Source: Agapetus fuscipes
Taxonomy: Eukaryota; Arthropoda; Insecta; Trichoptera; Glossosomatidae
Reading direction: 5' to 3'
DNA: 64,000 nucleotides
NCBI GenBank assembly: GCA_951799405.1
Contig: OX637339.1
Location: forward strand, 10,850,001 to 10,914,000
Part shown: in pieces, positions 1-10,295 of the stretch
Numbering within the stretch: the stretch's first letter is position 1
Layout: every line of letters starts with the position of its first letter
Made by a program: the position numbers and the translations under genes
Notes under the pieces: generated by a model
What the model was told of the DNA's origin: nothing
Databases searched by the model: none
The model's input: only the letters and a program-made list of their open reading frames with translations

Positions 1-60
1 CGAACCCTCTACCTTCCAATCACGAGCCCGACGTGTTAACCACTAGACTACAGATCGGTC
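1..60 (-). repeat. SINE-B head (tRNA-like), cut by window edge
   Basis: Read on the minus strand this gives a tRNA-like A-box region (GTAGTCTAGTGGTTAAC) followed by a GAAGG...GGGTTCG B-box. The same head occurs at 23592-23902, 34626-34870 and 47024-47312. The part beyond position 1 is missing. Confidence 0.6.
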
Positions 61-162
61 AATCTGCAGTGTGGGAGAAAAGAGCTTGCAAAACAAAGCA
101 ACGCCACACACACCACAGCACTGCGCAGCTAACGGCCCTGCAACCGGATATGGACAACTGCC

Positions 163-264
163 ACATCACCAACACCTCTGCGGCACTATAACAAGTGTCA
201 TAGACCCTTAGAGTCTCTCGAATCTAGGGAGTCTCCCGCATAGGCTTTCTTAAAAAAAAAAAAA
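163..264 (+). repeat. SINE-B 3' end with A-run
   Basis: It contains CTCTGCGGCACTATAACAAG, TCATAGACCCTTAGAGTCT and GGGAGTCTCCCGCA, then a run of about 13 A. The same end, with a longer A-run, is at 62500-62590, and its reverse complement begins the copy at 23592. Strand is opposite to the head at 1-60, so these are two separate pieces. Confidence 0.6.
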
Positions 265-299
265 ATGATGACTGTCGAGTAAGGATTAAAACGCATCTG

Positions 300-355
300 C
301 CGAGGTACTGGCCATCTCTAGTGGAATGTTAGCTGCATACAGTAACAGTAACAAG
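300..355 (+). repeat. RTE-B 3' end fragment
   Basis: GAGGTACTGGCCATCTCTAG followed by TGGAATG and CAGTAACAGTAAC matches the 3' end shared with 7245-7290, 53540-53580 and 59105-59165 (CTCTGGCCACCCCTAGCGGA then (ACAGTT)n). Only the last ~55 bp is present. 356-750 holds nothing I recognise. Confidence 0.5.
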
Positions 356-750
356 AGCGAGCATTCCATACAAGCACATGTAGGCAAAATTTTAAATAGA
401 TTTAAAGCTGAAATTCATTGTTTAATTTGAATCAGTGATACAACTTAAATTAATTTATGTTGTATTAATTAAAAAAACAAAGTTTATTTACTTTATTCTG
501 GCACGTATTTGCGTTTACGCACTACAGCGCCACTGTTCCCTACCTGGTGCTTTTGACTTATTGCAACTAGGGGTGGATATTATAAGGAGGGAGGACTAGA
601 CTAAGGGGAGAGTTTATTGTTGTTAAGGTAAGCGATCGTAATTATTAGCCTTTGTCTCTTTCATTAGGCTTCTTTCTTTTTCTTTCACCTTGTACAGCCT
701 TTACACATAAAATGAAGTGACCATATTTAAAAGGCATTTCTTTCATTTAA

Positions 751-1013
751 CTATAATCCAATTACTAAGTTGTAAAGGATAACGTGTGAGATGCATATTC
801 AATGCATGCACGCAAGGAGATACGTAATGGAAATTCGTGTTTAGAGAGACTGCATTTGTGCTTAGAAAGTAACAACCCAAATCTCAAATTAATATAAGCC
901 CTGCACCTTTTACAGGCCTTCCCTGAAACTGGGGTGACATTGACAAAGTGAACTATTTTTACGATAGAATGGGTTGTTAACCTCATATCAACGTAAAAGG
1001 AAAGTCAAAGAAC
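751..1013 (-). repeat. 3' module of RTE-A, solitary copy
   Basis: Near full-length diverged copy, with the tail at the left (low) end. Landmarks on the minus strand: a degraded 5' end (GTTCTTTGACTTTCC), TTGACAAAGTG..CCCAGTTTCAGGGAAGG, and CTTACAACTT at the tail. Confidence 0.75.
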
Positions 1014-1026
1014 AAATATAATACGT

Positions 1027-1349
1027 GACGTGACTTAGCTACACATATAGTGTAACTTCTTGGCTCGTTTTATCCGAGGAGTTTGCATGTGGCAAGTGGA
1101 ACCTATTTATTTTTACAGGTAATAGGGCCGGCCCTACGTCAACCACTTCAGTTGAAGTGGGGGTTTCCCTGCTCCTGATGGGGCTGGTAGGTACTTATTT
1201 ATTGTGAAGGCTGAGTAAACTTTGCCGGTATTTTTATTTGTTTTGAGGCTGAAATAAACACCAAAACGGGAAATCATTTCTACATCCTCTGTTGGATTCG
1301 AACCTGAGCTCTCGGCATTGAATGCAAGCACTCTACCAACTTACCTGTT
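1027..1349 (-). repeat. SINE-A, near full length
   Basis: tRNA-derived SINE with its head at the right end: B-box GGTTCGAATCC at 1294-1304 (minus strand) and a degraded A-box near 1330-1347. The body has CACTTCAACTGAAGTGG and AAATAAATAGGTTCCAC. It ends (low coordinate) in GTGTAGCTAAGTCACG. It directly abuts an opposite-strand fragment of the same family. Confidence 0.8.
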
Positions 1350-1432
1350 ATCATAACTTGTAAAAGTAAATAGGTTCCACTCGCCACATGCCACCCGTTC
1401 GAGGAAAATGCGGCAAAAAGTTAAACTAGAAT
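1350..1432 (+). repeat. SINE-A 3' fragment, inverted next to 1027-1349
   Basis: GTAAAAGTAAATAGGTTCCA, CTCGCCACATGC and GCGGCAAAAAGTTAAACT are the SINE-A 3' region on the plus strand. This makes a tail-side inverted pair with the neighbouring copy. Confidence 0.65.
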
Positions 1433-1929
1433 ATGAGTAGCATTAAAAAAACGAAAACAAAAATAAACGCAAAAAAAAGAAGGCGCGTGTCCGAATTATT
1501 TCAGAATGAATTTATAATACTTACGTGAATTTATTATTATATCTCCCATCAAAATATAGTACCTACAACACTGAATTCCTCTCCGCTATAAAACTTTACG
1601 TTTAAACCCAGCCAAATAATATCGAATTAATAGTACTAAATATTTATCGAATCTAAAACATTCACTGGAGGCGATGTTATAGTTTACATATATTTTTGGT
1701 TAACTCTATGGTTCAGTTTAAACGTACTGATTACTGAATTCTTCCCCTACTGTAGCTTTTGTAAAACCACCCCACCTGTGGCAAGACAGGGACACCCTTA
1801 TTGGGGTAAAGTATGAAAGACAGAGAAAAATGCAGGGTGCATTTGCATTTGAATGGACGGTAAAACGAAAAAAATGTTGAAAAACTTAAAAAAATGTTCA
1901 CTTTCCTTGCTTTAGTATTTTTTTAAAGT
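1433..1929. other. No gene seen
   Basis: AT-rich sequence with short stop-broken frames. I see no recognisable repeat or gene. Confidence 0.5.
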
Positions 1930-2028
1930 GTATAAGCACCTTGTGTAAGCGTGAACTTGCATTGTGGGCGTGCATTAAATAGGAATCTTAAATGTCAATT
2001 TAGTTCTTCAACTAAGATTATGAATTAT
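1930..2028 (+). repeat. 3' module, tail-side fragment
   Basis: TGTGTAAGCGTGAACTTGCA, GGGCGTGCATTAAAT and AATCTTAAATGTC, then CAACTAAGATTATG, match the last ~100 bp of the module. It is separate from the module that starts at 2029. Confidence 0.6.
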
Positions 2029-2656
2029 TTTTTGACTTAGGCCCGGTATATTGAACTGTAGTAATATTTTAGTTAACTATTACTTGAACTTTCATTCAAA
2101 ATACTCAATCTCGAGTTAACTAAAACCGAACATTACCGAAGTATGAGGCCACGCCCACAAATCTTGGAAATAATTAAAATACCATTGAAAAGCTTTAAAA
2201 CAAACAACTATTCATAAAAATCATATACCTAACCTTCATTAAGCTAAAAGACGAGACAAAAAATGTTCAGTTTGCAACAATTTTGATGTATCCTTACATT
2301 AAAAAAAAACAGCTGCTGTCAGTGAAGCGCCGCCATCTTGAAAATCGAAAGTTAAAGTTACTAAATATTTACTGGCGAAATTCGGTGAGTGAAATATTAT
2401 GATGATTTAACTAAAATTGCATTTTAGTTAACTTTACGATACCTACTTCAAAATACCGGGCCTTATAGATTGGTATGAGGCTGACCAGTCATCTGCTAAA
2501 ATTGATTCAGTTCGAAAATGCCACTCCTTTGTTTCAGAGAAAATTGGAAAGAATTTTAAAATTTCTATTCATTTAAGATTTCAGTTTTTCCTTTGAACGA
2601 ACAGTCGCGAATTTATCCGTGTCTGCTTGTGGGCAAACATTAAAATATCGATACAA
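2029..2656 (+). repeat. 3' module split by a MITE
   Basis: The module start (TTTTTTGACTTA, consensus TTCCTTGACTTA) ends at 2039. The rest resumes at 2463 (TTATAGATTGGTATGAGGCT) and continues, diverged, to about 2656 (CTGCTTGTGGGCAAACATT). The 423-bp MITE between them duplicated the TTA of CTTATAGG. Confidence 0.75.
2040..2462. mobile_element. MITE with TTA duplication, inserted in a 3' module
   Basis: The left end GGCCCGGTATATTGAA and right end TTCAAAATACCGGGCC are inverted repeats. TTA occurs at 2037-2039 and 2463-2465. The flanks rejoin to the uninterrupted module sequence, so the boundaries are secure. TTA duplication is typical of the PIF/Harbinger superfamily; no transposase is encoded. 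Shorter elements with similar ends are at 47344 and 50790. Confidence 0.8.
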
Positions 2657-2905
2657 CTGAATAATTTGCATATTAAGCTAACATGGGTTTCTCAAATAAA
2701 TACAGCTATTTTCCTATTTTCTATGGGAGAAAACACTACAAAAGTGTGAAAATCCTGTAACTTAGAAGTTTGTCATGAGCACTTCCTTATAATTAGTTCA
2801 CTTACTATGAGAAGTTACACACAATTAAATGTTATATCCCCGATTTCTCAAATCAGTGAATCAGAACTTTTTCAGTCGTACCTTTACGGTGGCGATATGT
2901 GAATC
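2646..2905 (+). repeat. Unclassified dispersed repeat, copy 1
   Basis: About 260 bp matches 25238-25500. Shared words include TTTCTCAAATCAGTGAATCA, ACTTAGAAGTT, CTATGAGAAGTT and GGTGGCGATAT. No ORF, tRNA boxes or terminal repeats are visible. Confidence 0.7.
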
Positions 2906-3721
2906 TTAATTATTAATTTATTAATATACCTATGCAACTTAGATTTTTTATCACATGGTTATAACGCCAAACTTTTCGCCCGTGTATTTCAATAATTTGA
3001 CATTACCTTTCGTCTGTTTAAAGGGGTAAAATAAAATTTGCAAATTTATTCAGTGTGTTGTTGATATGCTACAATACAACAACAAAAAACAACCACAACA
3101 CCCCTTTATTCTGTAATAAAAATGTATTAAAAATTTATTGTTAAAATAAATAATACCTTCCCCTAATTTTAGCACGGTTTCTAAAAATAACAATGTTGAT
3201 CTTGTTCATCTCAGATCTTGAGATGACACTGTAGGTACTAGGTACCCCAAGTATAAATAATCATTGCGAAAATACTCAAACCTCGTGTAAATATAATGAT
3301 GTATGTAAAATTAAGCAGCGCCTCTAGTGAGAGTTTTAGTTTTTTTCATTTCAATTTGTTTACACTGTGGTTGAGTGCTTATGTGAAATTGTATACTCTC
3401 GGCAGAGTTATTTTATTGCATCATTTTTATAGATCAACTTTTAAAGGGAACCATGATGAAATAATTATTTCTAGACCATTAAAAAACTCGTTTTTTTATG
3501 TTTCGTTATTCACACGTAATTATTTTGTTTGCACTGTTTATTAAAAAAAGGTTTGCAACCACGCACCTTTCTTTAACAAATGGAGTTGGGCGGGCAAACA
3601 TCATACAACTTTGTTCCTTAGCGAACAATAAAAAAAATTGCCTTTGACTTTTGCCTTGCCTGGCCATGTAACGTCACAACTTCGTTGTCTATGGCATTTT
3701 TATCGAGTCATTAGTCAGTAT
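2906..3721. other. AT-rich sequence, no gene
   Basis: No feature, apart from a short CCTGGCCATGTAACGTCACA motif near 3658 that resembles motifs at 5597, 19256, 35767 and 40083. The 82-codon frame at 3296-3544 has no recognisable domain and looks like chance. Confidence 0.45.
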
Positions 3722-3990
3722 GGTTCTGCCTGTAAAAAATACAAAGTCTAAAGATTAGTTTACTTTTGTCAATGTCACCGCTGTTTCAGAAAAAAGCGGC
3801 AAGAGTTGCCGATTTTATTTCATTTTGGATGATCTAATTTTGTAGGTACACGTGCCTACATGTGCCTGTCTGTAGGCATGCATTTAATATGACCCTTAAA
3901 TGTTAACAGTTCTTTGCAGCTTAGATTATAGATTATAGACGTGCAGCATGTGTGAGCCAAAATTGCACGTGTCTACTCGTGGGTGTGCAC
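3722..3990 (+). repeat. 3' module with a duplicated tail piece
   Basis: Module 3722-3938 keeps CACCGCTGTTTCAG and ends CTTAGATTATAGATTATAGA. It is followed at once (3939-3990) by a second partial tail (GCAGCATGTGTGAGCC, then CACGTGTCTACTCGTGGG). The arrangement resembles the tail duplication at 49077-49285. Confidence 0.7.
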
Positions 3991-4220
3991 GATAGATGAT
4001 TGTAGGGAAGTATCACATATTTTTTTCATTGTATAAAATGGTAGAATACATTTTTTTAAATACATCTGCGTTTTCAAAAAAAAAATATCTTGCTTAGTTT
4101 TTAAACTAAAGCTCTTTAAAATTAGCGTATTCTCGATTTCCGGAAAAAAGGTCATTTTGTTTATTTAGGTAGATATGACGGCGATGCATTTTCGGAGTGT
4201 AAGTATTGGCGGGCCCAGTG

Positions 4221-4255
4221 GCGAATCTTGACGTCATTTTGACGTCAAGATTCGC
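4221..4255. repeat. Perfect inverted repeat with two TGACGTCA sites
   Basis: Arms of 16 bp (GCGAATCTTGACGTCA and its exact complement) are separated by TTT. Each arm carries a TGACGTCA, the CREB/ATF consensus palindrome. Regulatory function is only a possibility. Confidence 0.85.
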
Positions 4256-6690
4256 GAAGTCGAACGCGCTGCGTTTTGGCGCGAGTAAAATTCTCCGCAT
4301 TTTTTTTTTTTAAATTATCAATGATATTTTTATTTTTACTACACAAAAAATATATGGTTGTGATCCTTGAAATGTACTCTACAGAACCATATTATTTTCA
4401 ACCGTTTTCCCTACCACTGCAACTACCCTCGAAAACGTTATTTTATTAGTTATAATAAAATTAATAATCGATTGAAAATAAAACAGTGTTTCATTAGAAT
4501 TTTTGGTTCTATAAGATTAAGTAGAAATCAATCGATATGAATTTTCAGAGTTAATACACAACCATACAAAATATTATACATTATGTTTATGCGCGTCAGC
4601 CTAGGATCGCAAATTTCTAAACAACTGACAGGTAGGTCTCATTTTCGACAGCAATAAAATTCAGTAGTTCCGCGTCTTTGATTGAATCCAGGTCATTTCT
4701 GAAATATTTTCATTTAAAACATATCTTTACGACATTTTAATGACATTGAACAGTGAAAAATTAAAGTTTATAACATTATCTCGAATGTACCGGGAATTTA
4801 ACACATACTGTGCTCGGAAAGTGCTATAAAAATTGAAGAAGTTTTATAGTAAGTGAATGTTACAATTTGACAGTGTGCAAGTACGTACGTTTGGAGAAAG
4901 AATCTCGGGAAGACGAACAATCGATCGTCCAGGAACTTCATACTCCCAGGATTTGAAGCGGCTCATGGATGTCTCCTCCTAATTCAAGAGGATGGTGACC
5001 AGTAGAGATAAATGGATAGCACAACAAGACATTGCCTTTACAAATGGATGGTGACCAGCAAAGTCAAATGGCTGGCACTGGCTGTACAAGAGGATGATGT
5101 ACGATTGTAATATAGATTTTTGTTATCTAGTTGCAAATTATTTATAAAAAATGTACCTACCTGGTTGAAACGTAAAATAAAAATTATTGTTAGTCTTGAT
5201 TTAAAAATTCTAAGATAATTATAATATTAAGTGTAGTATAGTGAAAAATATTAATAAAATTACATAATATGGAAAAACTCAGCACATTCATAATTTTGTT
5301 GTCTACCTACTAAAATAATCTTTGGTATTTTGTATCGATCTAAATAAAAAATATTTTGTGTGTGTTTGGTGAAATGTCAGAATTTTAAAATTAAATTTAT
5401 AAATATTATAACTCATAATACATATTAATTATCCAGAATCACAAATGTATTCTTATCTAAGTTGCAAAGTTATCTAAGTATTGAAATTCACACCTCGTGG
5501 AAAAAAACAAACAATGAAAAAAAAACATAGGTAAATGTCACAATGAACTGAGTAAAATCTTGGATTTCTTTTAGTGGACTCACTTTTCTCTAGAAACCCG
5601 GTCATGTGACGTCACAACATTGTTTCAGTCAATTCATGTGTGAGCTTCATTGAGCAGTGTTTTGGGCCAGCCTTATTGAAGTGTAAATTTCGTTTTTTCT
5701 TCTATAATCTCATGTTTTCCTATTTGTAATTAAACAAAGTGAAACTGTTGTGCTTGTACCTTAAAAATATAATATTTTATAATCAACAATGATTAAGTTA
5801 GTGTTAAAAAGTGCGATAATAATCAAACATAAAATTTACAGTGCTAACAAGTGTCATGTGAAAGCCAGAATTGGAGTAGCAGCGCGAGCTTGTGCTGAGA
5901 CATGTATTTTGCGTTCCTGAGGCGATTCCAGAATAATGTAAGTCAGTTTGTATTTTTGATCAACTAGAATTTTGTGATTTTTTTACTGTTTACTATTATT
6001 TTATACAATTTAATAATTATAGGTACCATTGTTATTTTTTTGTAAATCTAAAAATTACTACTTTTGTGTACCTGTGATATGTGTGAATATTGGCAAGCGG
6101 CACAGATCCCACGTCCGAGCCCCTTGAAGAACAAAGGGAGACTGATTCATTTTGAACAGAATTTTAAAGGTTTGCGAAATAAGGAAAAAATCCGTGAAAA
6201 AAAATATTTTTACTATTTGTTTTGTTGTTATAGGTTTAAAAAAGACTTTATCTACATGGCATTTTTTTCATTTTTTTTTTTTAAACATTGAATGTCGGAA
6301 AAAAACGTGTACGAAAAATACAAAAAAAAAAGAAATTTTGCAATATTCAAAAGGTAAAATAATGAAAACAATATCAAATTTCAAAAAAGTAATCTGATCA
6401 TGCCTTCAAAAAATTCTTTTAAAATTATTCTATCATAGAAAAAATTAAGATTTTTTTTTGTTTTTGGAGGATATGCTTTTTAGCAAAGCTCTTTCCGCAA
6501 CTAGCAAAAACAAGTCCAGATTAAGCTTTGATTTATATACGTAAATAATTTATTTGACTTTTGAAAAAAATATGATATATAGTTTAAATGTTGATTAATC
6601 TTACGTAATTTTTTGAAATATTAATTTATGTCTTAATGATGCTCTAAAAAAATAAATGAAAACATACTTTAAAAAAAAAAATCTTGAATA
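4256..6690. other. Long repeat-poor AT-rich stretch
   Basis: No reading frame here has a recognisable domain. 4988-5090 contains two imperfect copies of GATGGTGACCAG...AAATGG..GGCAC. Around 5580-5940 a less AT-biased block ends in ATAATGTAAGTCAG, which fits a splice donor. That is not enough to call an exon. Confidence 0.4.
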
Positions 6691-6713
6691 TGCGTGGAGC
6701 GCCGTTTTTCTCT

Positions 6714-6830
6714 GTTACTTGTGCCTACTCAGGTTTTACCTACTACAGCAGGTTTTTCATCATCCATTCTTTCTACATGTCCAAACCATCTTATTGCAAT
6801 ATTTTTTACCTTACTGAACCTTAATATTTT
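6714..6830 (-). pseudogene. RTE-B reverse transcriptase C-terminal fragment
   Basis: Minus-strand translation gives IRWFGHVERMDDEKPA before stops. This is the conserved RTE-clade block after the RT domain (xRWFGHxxRMxxxR). It is a fragment only, inverted relative to the related copy at 6955-7290. Confidence 0.6.
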
Positions 6831-6954
6831 TTATGCTTACCTACCTAATTTTAACTCGGTATGTACAGTAAAGATGAAAAACCTGAGAAAAATAACAAGA
6901 AAAACCTTAAAAAACACAGCAGGGAATGAATGGGATAAAAAAATAATGTAATCT

Positions 6955-7290
6955 AAATAAAGATTTGAGGATAAAGGTAAAGAACAATATAATGAGATTG
7001 TTTGGGTATTTGGAAAGAATGGATGATGAAGGCTTGCTTGACTAAGAGTATCTACAGAGGAAATGTAAATTAGAGGCTTGAGGGGAAAGGTGCCTATGAA
7101 GGAATGGCTTGATCAAATTGGTGAAATTGTGAAGGTGTGAGATATACAGTGAATATAAAATAAGGAAATGCATAAAAAATGATGGATGTGAATGAACAAA
7201 AGGAGTATGTCAGGATAGGAATAAGTTGAGAAAACTTTGCAGAGGTTCTGGCCACCCCTAGTGGAACAGTCACAGCGTTACAGTTACGTT
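6955..7290 (+). pseudogene. RTE-B reverse transcriptase C-terminus and 3' end, decayed
   Basis: Pieces in shifting frames read MRLFGYLERMDDEGL, IKNDGCE and VCQDRNKLRKLCRGSGHP, interrupted by several stops. They align with the C-terminal RTE pattern seen intact at 32400-32650. It ends with GGCCACCCCTAGTGGAAC and CAGCGTTACAGTTAC, the RTE-B 3' end. 7291-7394 has nothing recognised. Confidence 0.65.
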
Positions 7291-7394
7291 TCAGAATGAT
7301 GAAGCTTTGTTCATTCTTAATCATCTATTTTACTCTAATAAATCTGTCTATGGTTCTTTTAAATACCCCTTTTCAGCTCTTGACGTGTCGGTAT

Positions 7395-7487
7395 TCAAAT
7401 TGCGGTAGTATAACTTTCACACGCGGACTTGAAGAGACGTCCTTGAGGTCTGCGCCCTCTCTCTAACCACTAGGCCACAGCGAGACA
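7395..7487 (-). repeat. tRNA-like SINE head of another family
   Basis: On the minus strand TGGCCTAGTGGTTAGAG is a good A-box match and CTTCAAGTCC about 40 bp later is B-box-like. It differs from the SINE-A, -B and -C heads, and only one copy was noticed. It lacks full tRNA complementarity as read by eye, so I do not call a tRNA gene. Confidence 0.4.
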
Positions 7488-7867
7488 TGAAATATACAGG
7501 AAGTACCTATAACCCAAGTACGTACGGGATTGATGACAAAACTGTCAGGCAGTTGGAAATGAAGGGGGAACAATTTGCATACATCACATGCGAGTGCAGA
7601 TTTTACTATTGCGTCTTCTTACAGCTGCTCTAATATTTTTTTGAATTTTGCTTAAAGTTTTTTATTGTTTGCTATTTGACGAAAACGTCTAGGTTTACTA
7701 AACTAAGTTTAAATAATGCCTCATTTGTAATAGGCGCAAGTGTTAAATTTTGTATTTTTTTTTTTAAATGAATGTAAACAAACTGGGGACTGCAGTTTTT
7801 TAAGACAATAAGCATGGTAAGTGGTAATACATCTCAGTACTCTTTCTACTTACACAATATGATTGAT

Positions 7868-8043
7868 ATGTATATAGAAGGGGCTGGTATTCATTTCTCA
7901 TAAAGGCTGAGAAAAACTTTCTGATATTTTATTTGGGGTTTGAAAAAAACACCGAAACAGGAAATCATTTCTGACACCCTCAGTAGGATTCGATCTTGGT
8001 ATGAAGTGCAAGCACTCTACCAACTGAGCTATCGACCGGATTT
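7868..8043 (-). repeat. SINE-A, head half
   Basis: Minus-strand head ATCCGGTCGATAGCTCAGTT with TAGAGTGCTTGC, a degraded B-box near 7988, then the body to AGCCCCTTCT. The 3' half is missing. Confidence 0.75.
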
Positions 8044-8045
8044 AA

Positions 8046-8115
8046 ATATGGGCGTGCATTTAACATATATTTTTCAATGTTTTTATGTCTAGGTATATAA
8101 CTTTTCAACTTAGAT
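8046..8115 (+). repeat. 3' module tail fragment
   Basis: GGGCGTGCATTTAACATAT followed by TCAACTTAGATTATG matches the end of the module. The first part is absent. Confidence 0.45.
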
Positions 8116-8194
8116 TATGGGCGGTTAAGCATATTTACTGGTAATCGGACGGTAAATAATAATCATAAAAAAGCAAATTTAAAAGGAACAAAAA

Positions 8195-8305
8195 TTCTGC
8201 AGCTCTTGCCGACCTTTCCTCAAAGTAGAATGAAATTGGCAAAGTGATCCAATATTACAGTATCTATAGGTGGTCAGACTCATACCAGCCTATAAATCAA
8301 GCAAC
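8195..8305 (-). repeat. 3' module, 5' part
   Basis: Minus strand: GATTTATAGGCTGGTATGAG, then AAGTGATCC and AAGGTCGGCAAGAGCTGC. The tail portion is missing. Another module starts 7 bp away. Confidence 0.7.
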
Positions 8306-8311
8306 CCTAAT

Positions 8312-8532
8312 CTTATCTAATCTAATCTAAGCTGCAAAGATATATGTATATCATTTAAGATTTATATTAAATGCATTCCCACAAGCAGACATGTATAATT
8401 TCGCGCTAACACATGCCGCATGTGGACCTACAATATAAAAACCCAATCTCAAATGAACATAAGCTCTGCAACTCTTGCCGTCCTTCCCTGAAACAGGCGT
8501 GACATTGGCAAAGTGAACCATTTTTTACCCAA
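8312..8532 (-). repeat. 3' module with (GATTA)n tail, 5' end lost
   Basis: It belongs to the subfamily with GTCCACATGCGGCATGTG and GCGCGAAATTATACATG. The tail is TTAGATTAGATTAGATAAG at 8312-8330 on the minus strand. It stops at TGGTTCACTTTGCC, without the GGTTGGTATG start. Confidence 0.8.
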
Positions 8533-9300
8533 CTTTTCATATTGTCGCCCTAGATTCTATACGACATTTTGTATGATATTTTTGTAAGTAGCTAATACAG
8601 AATGCACATTCAAAATCTTTTACAAATCGCATGTCGGTTGCATTTGCCATTCTATGATTTGATATACATTACGTACATGCAGTTTCAAGTACTCATCGGA
8701 AGTTTACAGTTGATCGGCTCGACAAGAGCTCACTTATTATTGATTCCCGACATCGCTACCGCCATTTTATATATCGTTACAATTAATGTCACATCACGCC
8801 AGCCAGCGAAAATCTGTGACAGTAATGGCTGTCCTGACAGTTGTCTGTTTGCGCCGACAACCCTGACGATTGACAGTTTTACACGCAAGGACGTTTTATT
8901 CCCGCAATATACCTAGGCATATATTTTTGCGACACAGTTTTAATGAGCTCACTAATAAAGGCAACAAATTGCAAAAATGACGATGCGTCAAAATATGTAG
9001 AAGTTGAAAATTTGATGGCGTTCGAAATTCAAATTATCAAACTGATCAGTGATACCAGTAGAATAAGTAAAAATACGTCGTCACTGATGGGTACGAAAAA
9101 TAAAACATTTTTATACTACTGCGATTTTCAATATAGGTAGGTAGGTACCTATTCCTTTACAAGAATCACAACGAAATTTATTGTTGCTTATTTACTCAAT
9201 ATAACCGATTTAATATTTCATTTTATAAAAAATATTATTTAATCCCTTTGAATAAAAATCACGAACTAGCGATAATAAGTAAAAAAAAAACAGATTTAAA
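8533..9300. other. Unique sequence, no gene recognised
   Basis: Frames of 104 codons (8602-8916) and 65 codons (8943-9140) are open on the plus strand but have no recognisable motif. ATGGCGTTCGAAATTCAAA near 9015 resembles the start of the tandem duplication that follows. Confidence 0.4.
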
Positions 9301-9305
9301 TAATG

Positions 9306-9531
9306 CGAAGTTGTGTTCGCGGCATTCGAAATTCAATTTTTTTAAAAGCTTTGTGTTTCAAGTTGCTAAAATAGGTAATCCCAATTTACTGGTAGGTGAG
9401 AAAAAATAGGAAAGATGATAAAGTTTCATTCATGTGAAGCTATGTTCGCGGCATTCGAAATTCAAAATTTTAAAATGCTCTGCATTGCAAGTTGACAAAA
9501 TTGAGTCTCGACTCACTAGTAGGTAGGCAAA
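9306..9531 (+). repeat. Diverged tandem duplication, ~128-bp period
   Basis: Two units share GTTCGCGGCATTCGAAATTC (about 9316 and 9444), CAAGTTG.CAAAAT, and ACTGGTAGGTGAG versus ACTAGTAGGTAGG. A shorter third match occurs near 9015. Function unknown. Confidence 0.7.
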
Positions 9532-10049
9532 AAATATATACCTACCTTTCAGAAAAAAAATCCTTATCTTGCTGAAAAAACGTTGAATTTTTTTTGCTAT
9601 AAAAGTAATATTTTAGTCCCTGAAATGCCTATTTTAGAATTGCATGCATTGTTGTGTTTGCGTGCTGAATTCTACTTTCAGCCCCTATTACCTTGTGTGT
9701 GCACTATGCAGTTAGGTACGTAGTAGGCACCCGTACCGTCCATGAGGGTAATTTAGTTTTTTAACATTTAACTACTATCGATTGCATTGTGATTGATTTG
9801 GTTCGATTAGAGAACGCTAGAGACCCGATGACTTACATGTGAACCGTTATAATGGTGATTTACTAATAGTATGGCATGGTGCTACCCTTATGATGGTAAA
9901 TATTAGCTAGTACATGTGTGTGAATAGCCGAGGGTAAGTAGATATAATTATTATAACATCAGGATGATAACCTTGACCAATAGGTTGGTATGACTGCTGC
10001 AAAATTGGTTATGCAATCTACGTGTAATTTAAGTTGCAACCACACTTAG
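9532..10049. other. No gene seen
   Basis: AT-rich sequence with a few GTAGGTAC words. No recognisable repeat or reading frame. Confidence 0.45.
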
Positions 10050-10259
10050 TTCCTTGACTTTTAGGTTGGTATGAGGCTGACCACCCATACTGTAAAAAGA
10101 TGGTTCACTTTGCCAATGTCACCCCTGTTTCAGGGAAGGTCAGCAAGAGTTGCAGGGCAGATTGGGTTTTTATATTGTAGGTCCACATGCGACATGTGTA
10201 AGCGCAAAATTATGTTTGTCTGCTTGTGGGAATGCATTTAATATGAATCTCAAATGATA

Positions 10260-10262
<3 letters not shown>

Positions 10263-10295
<33 letters not shown>

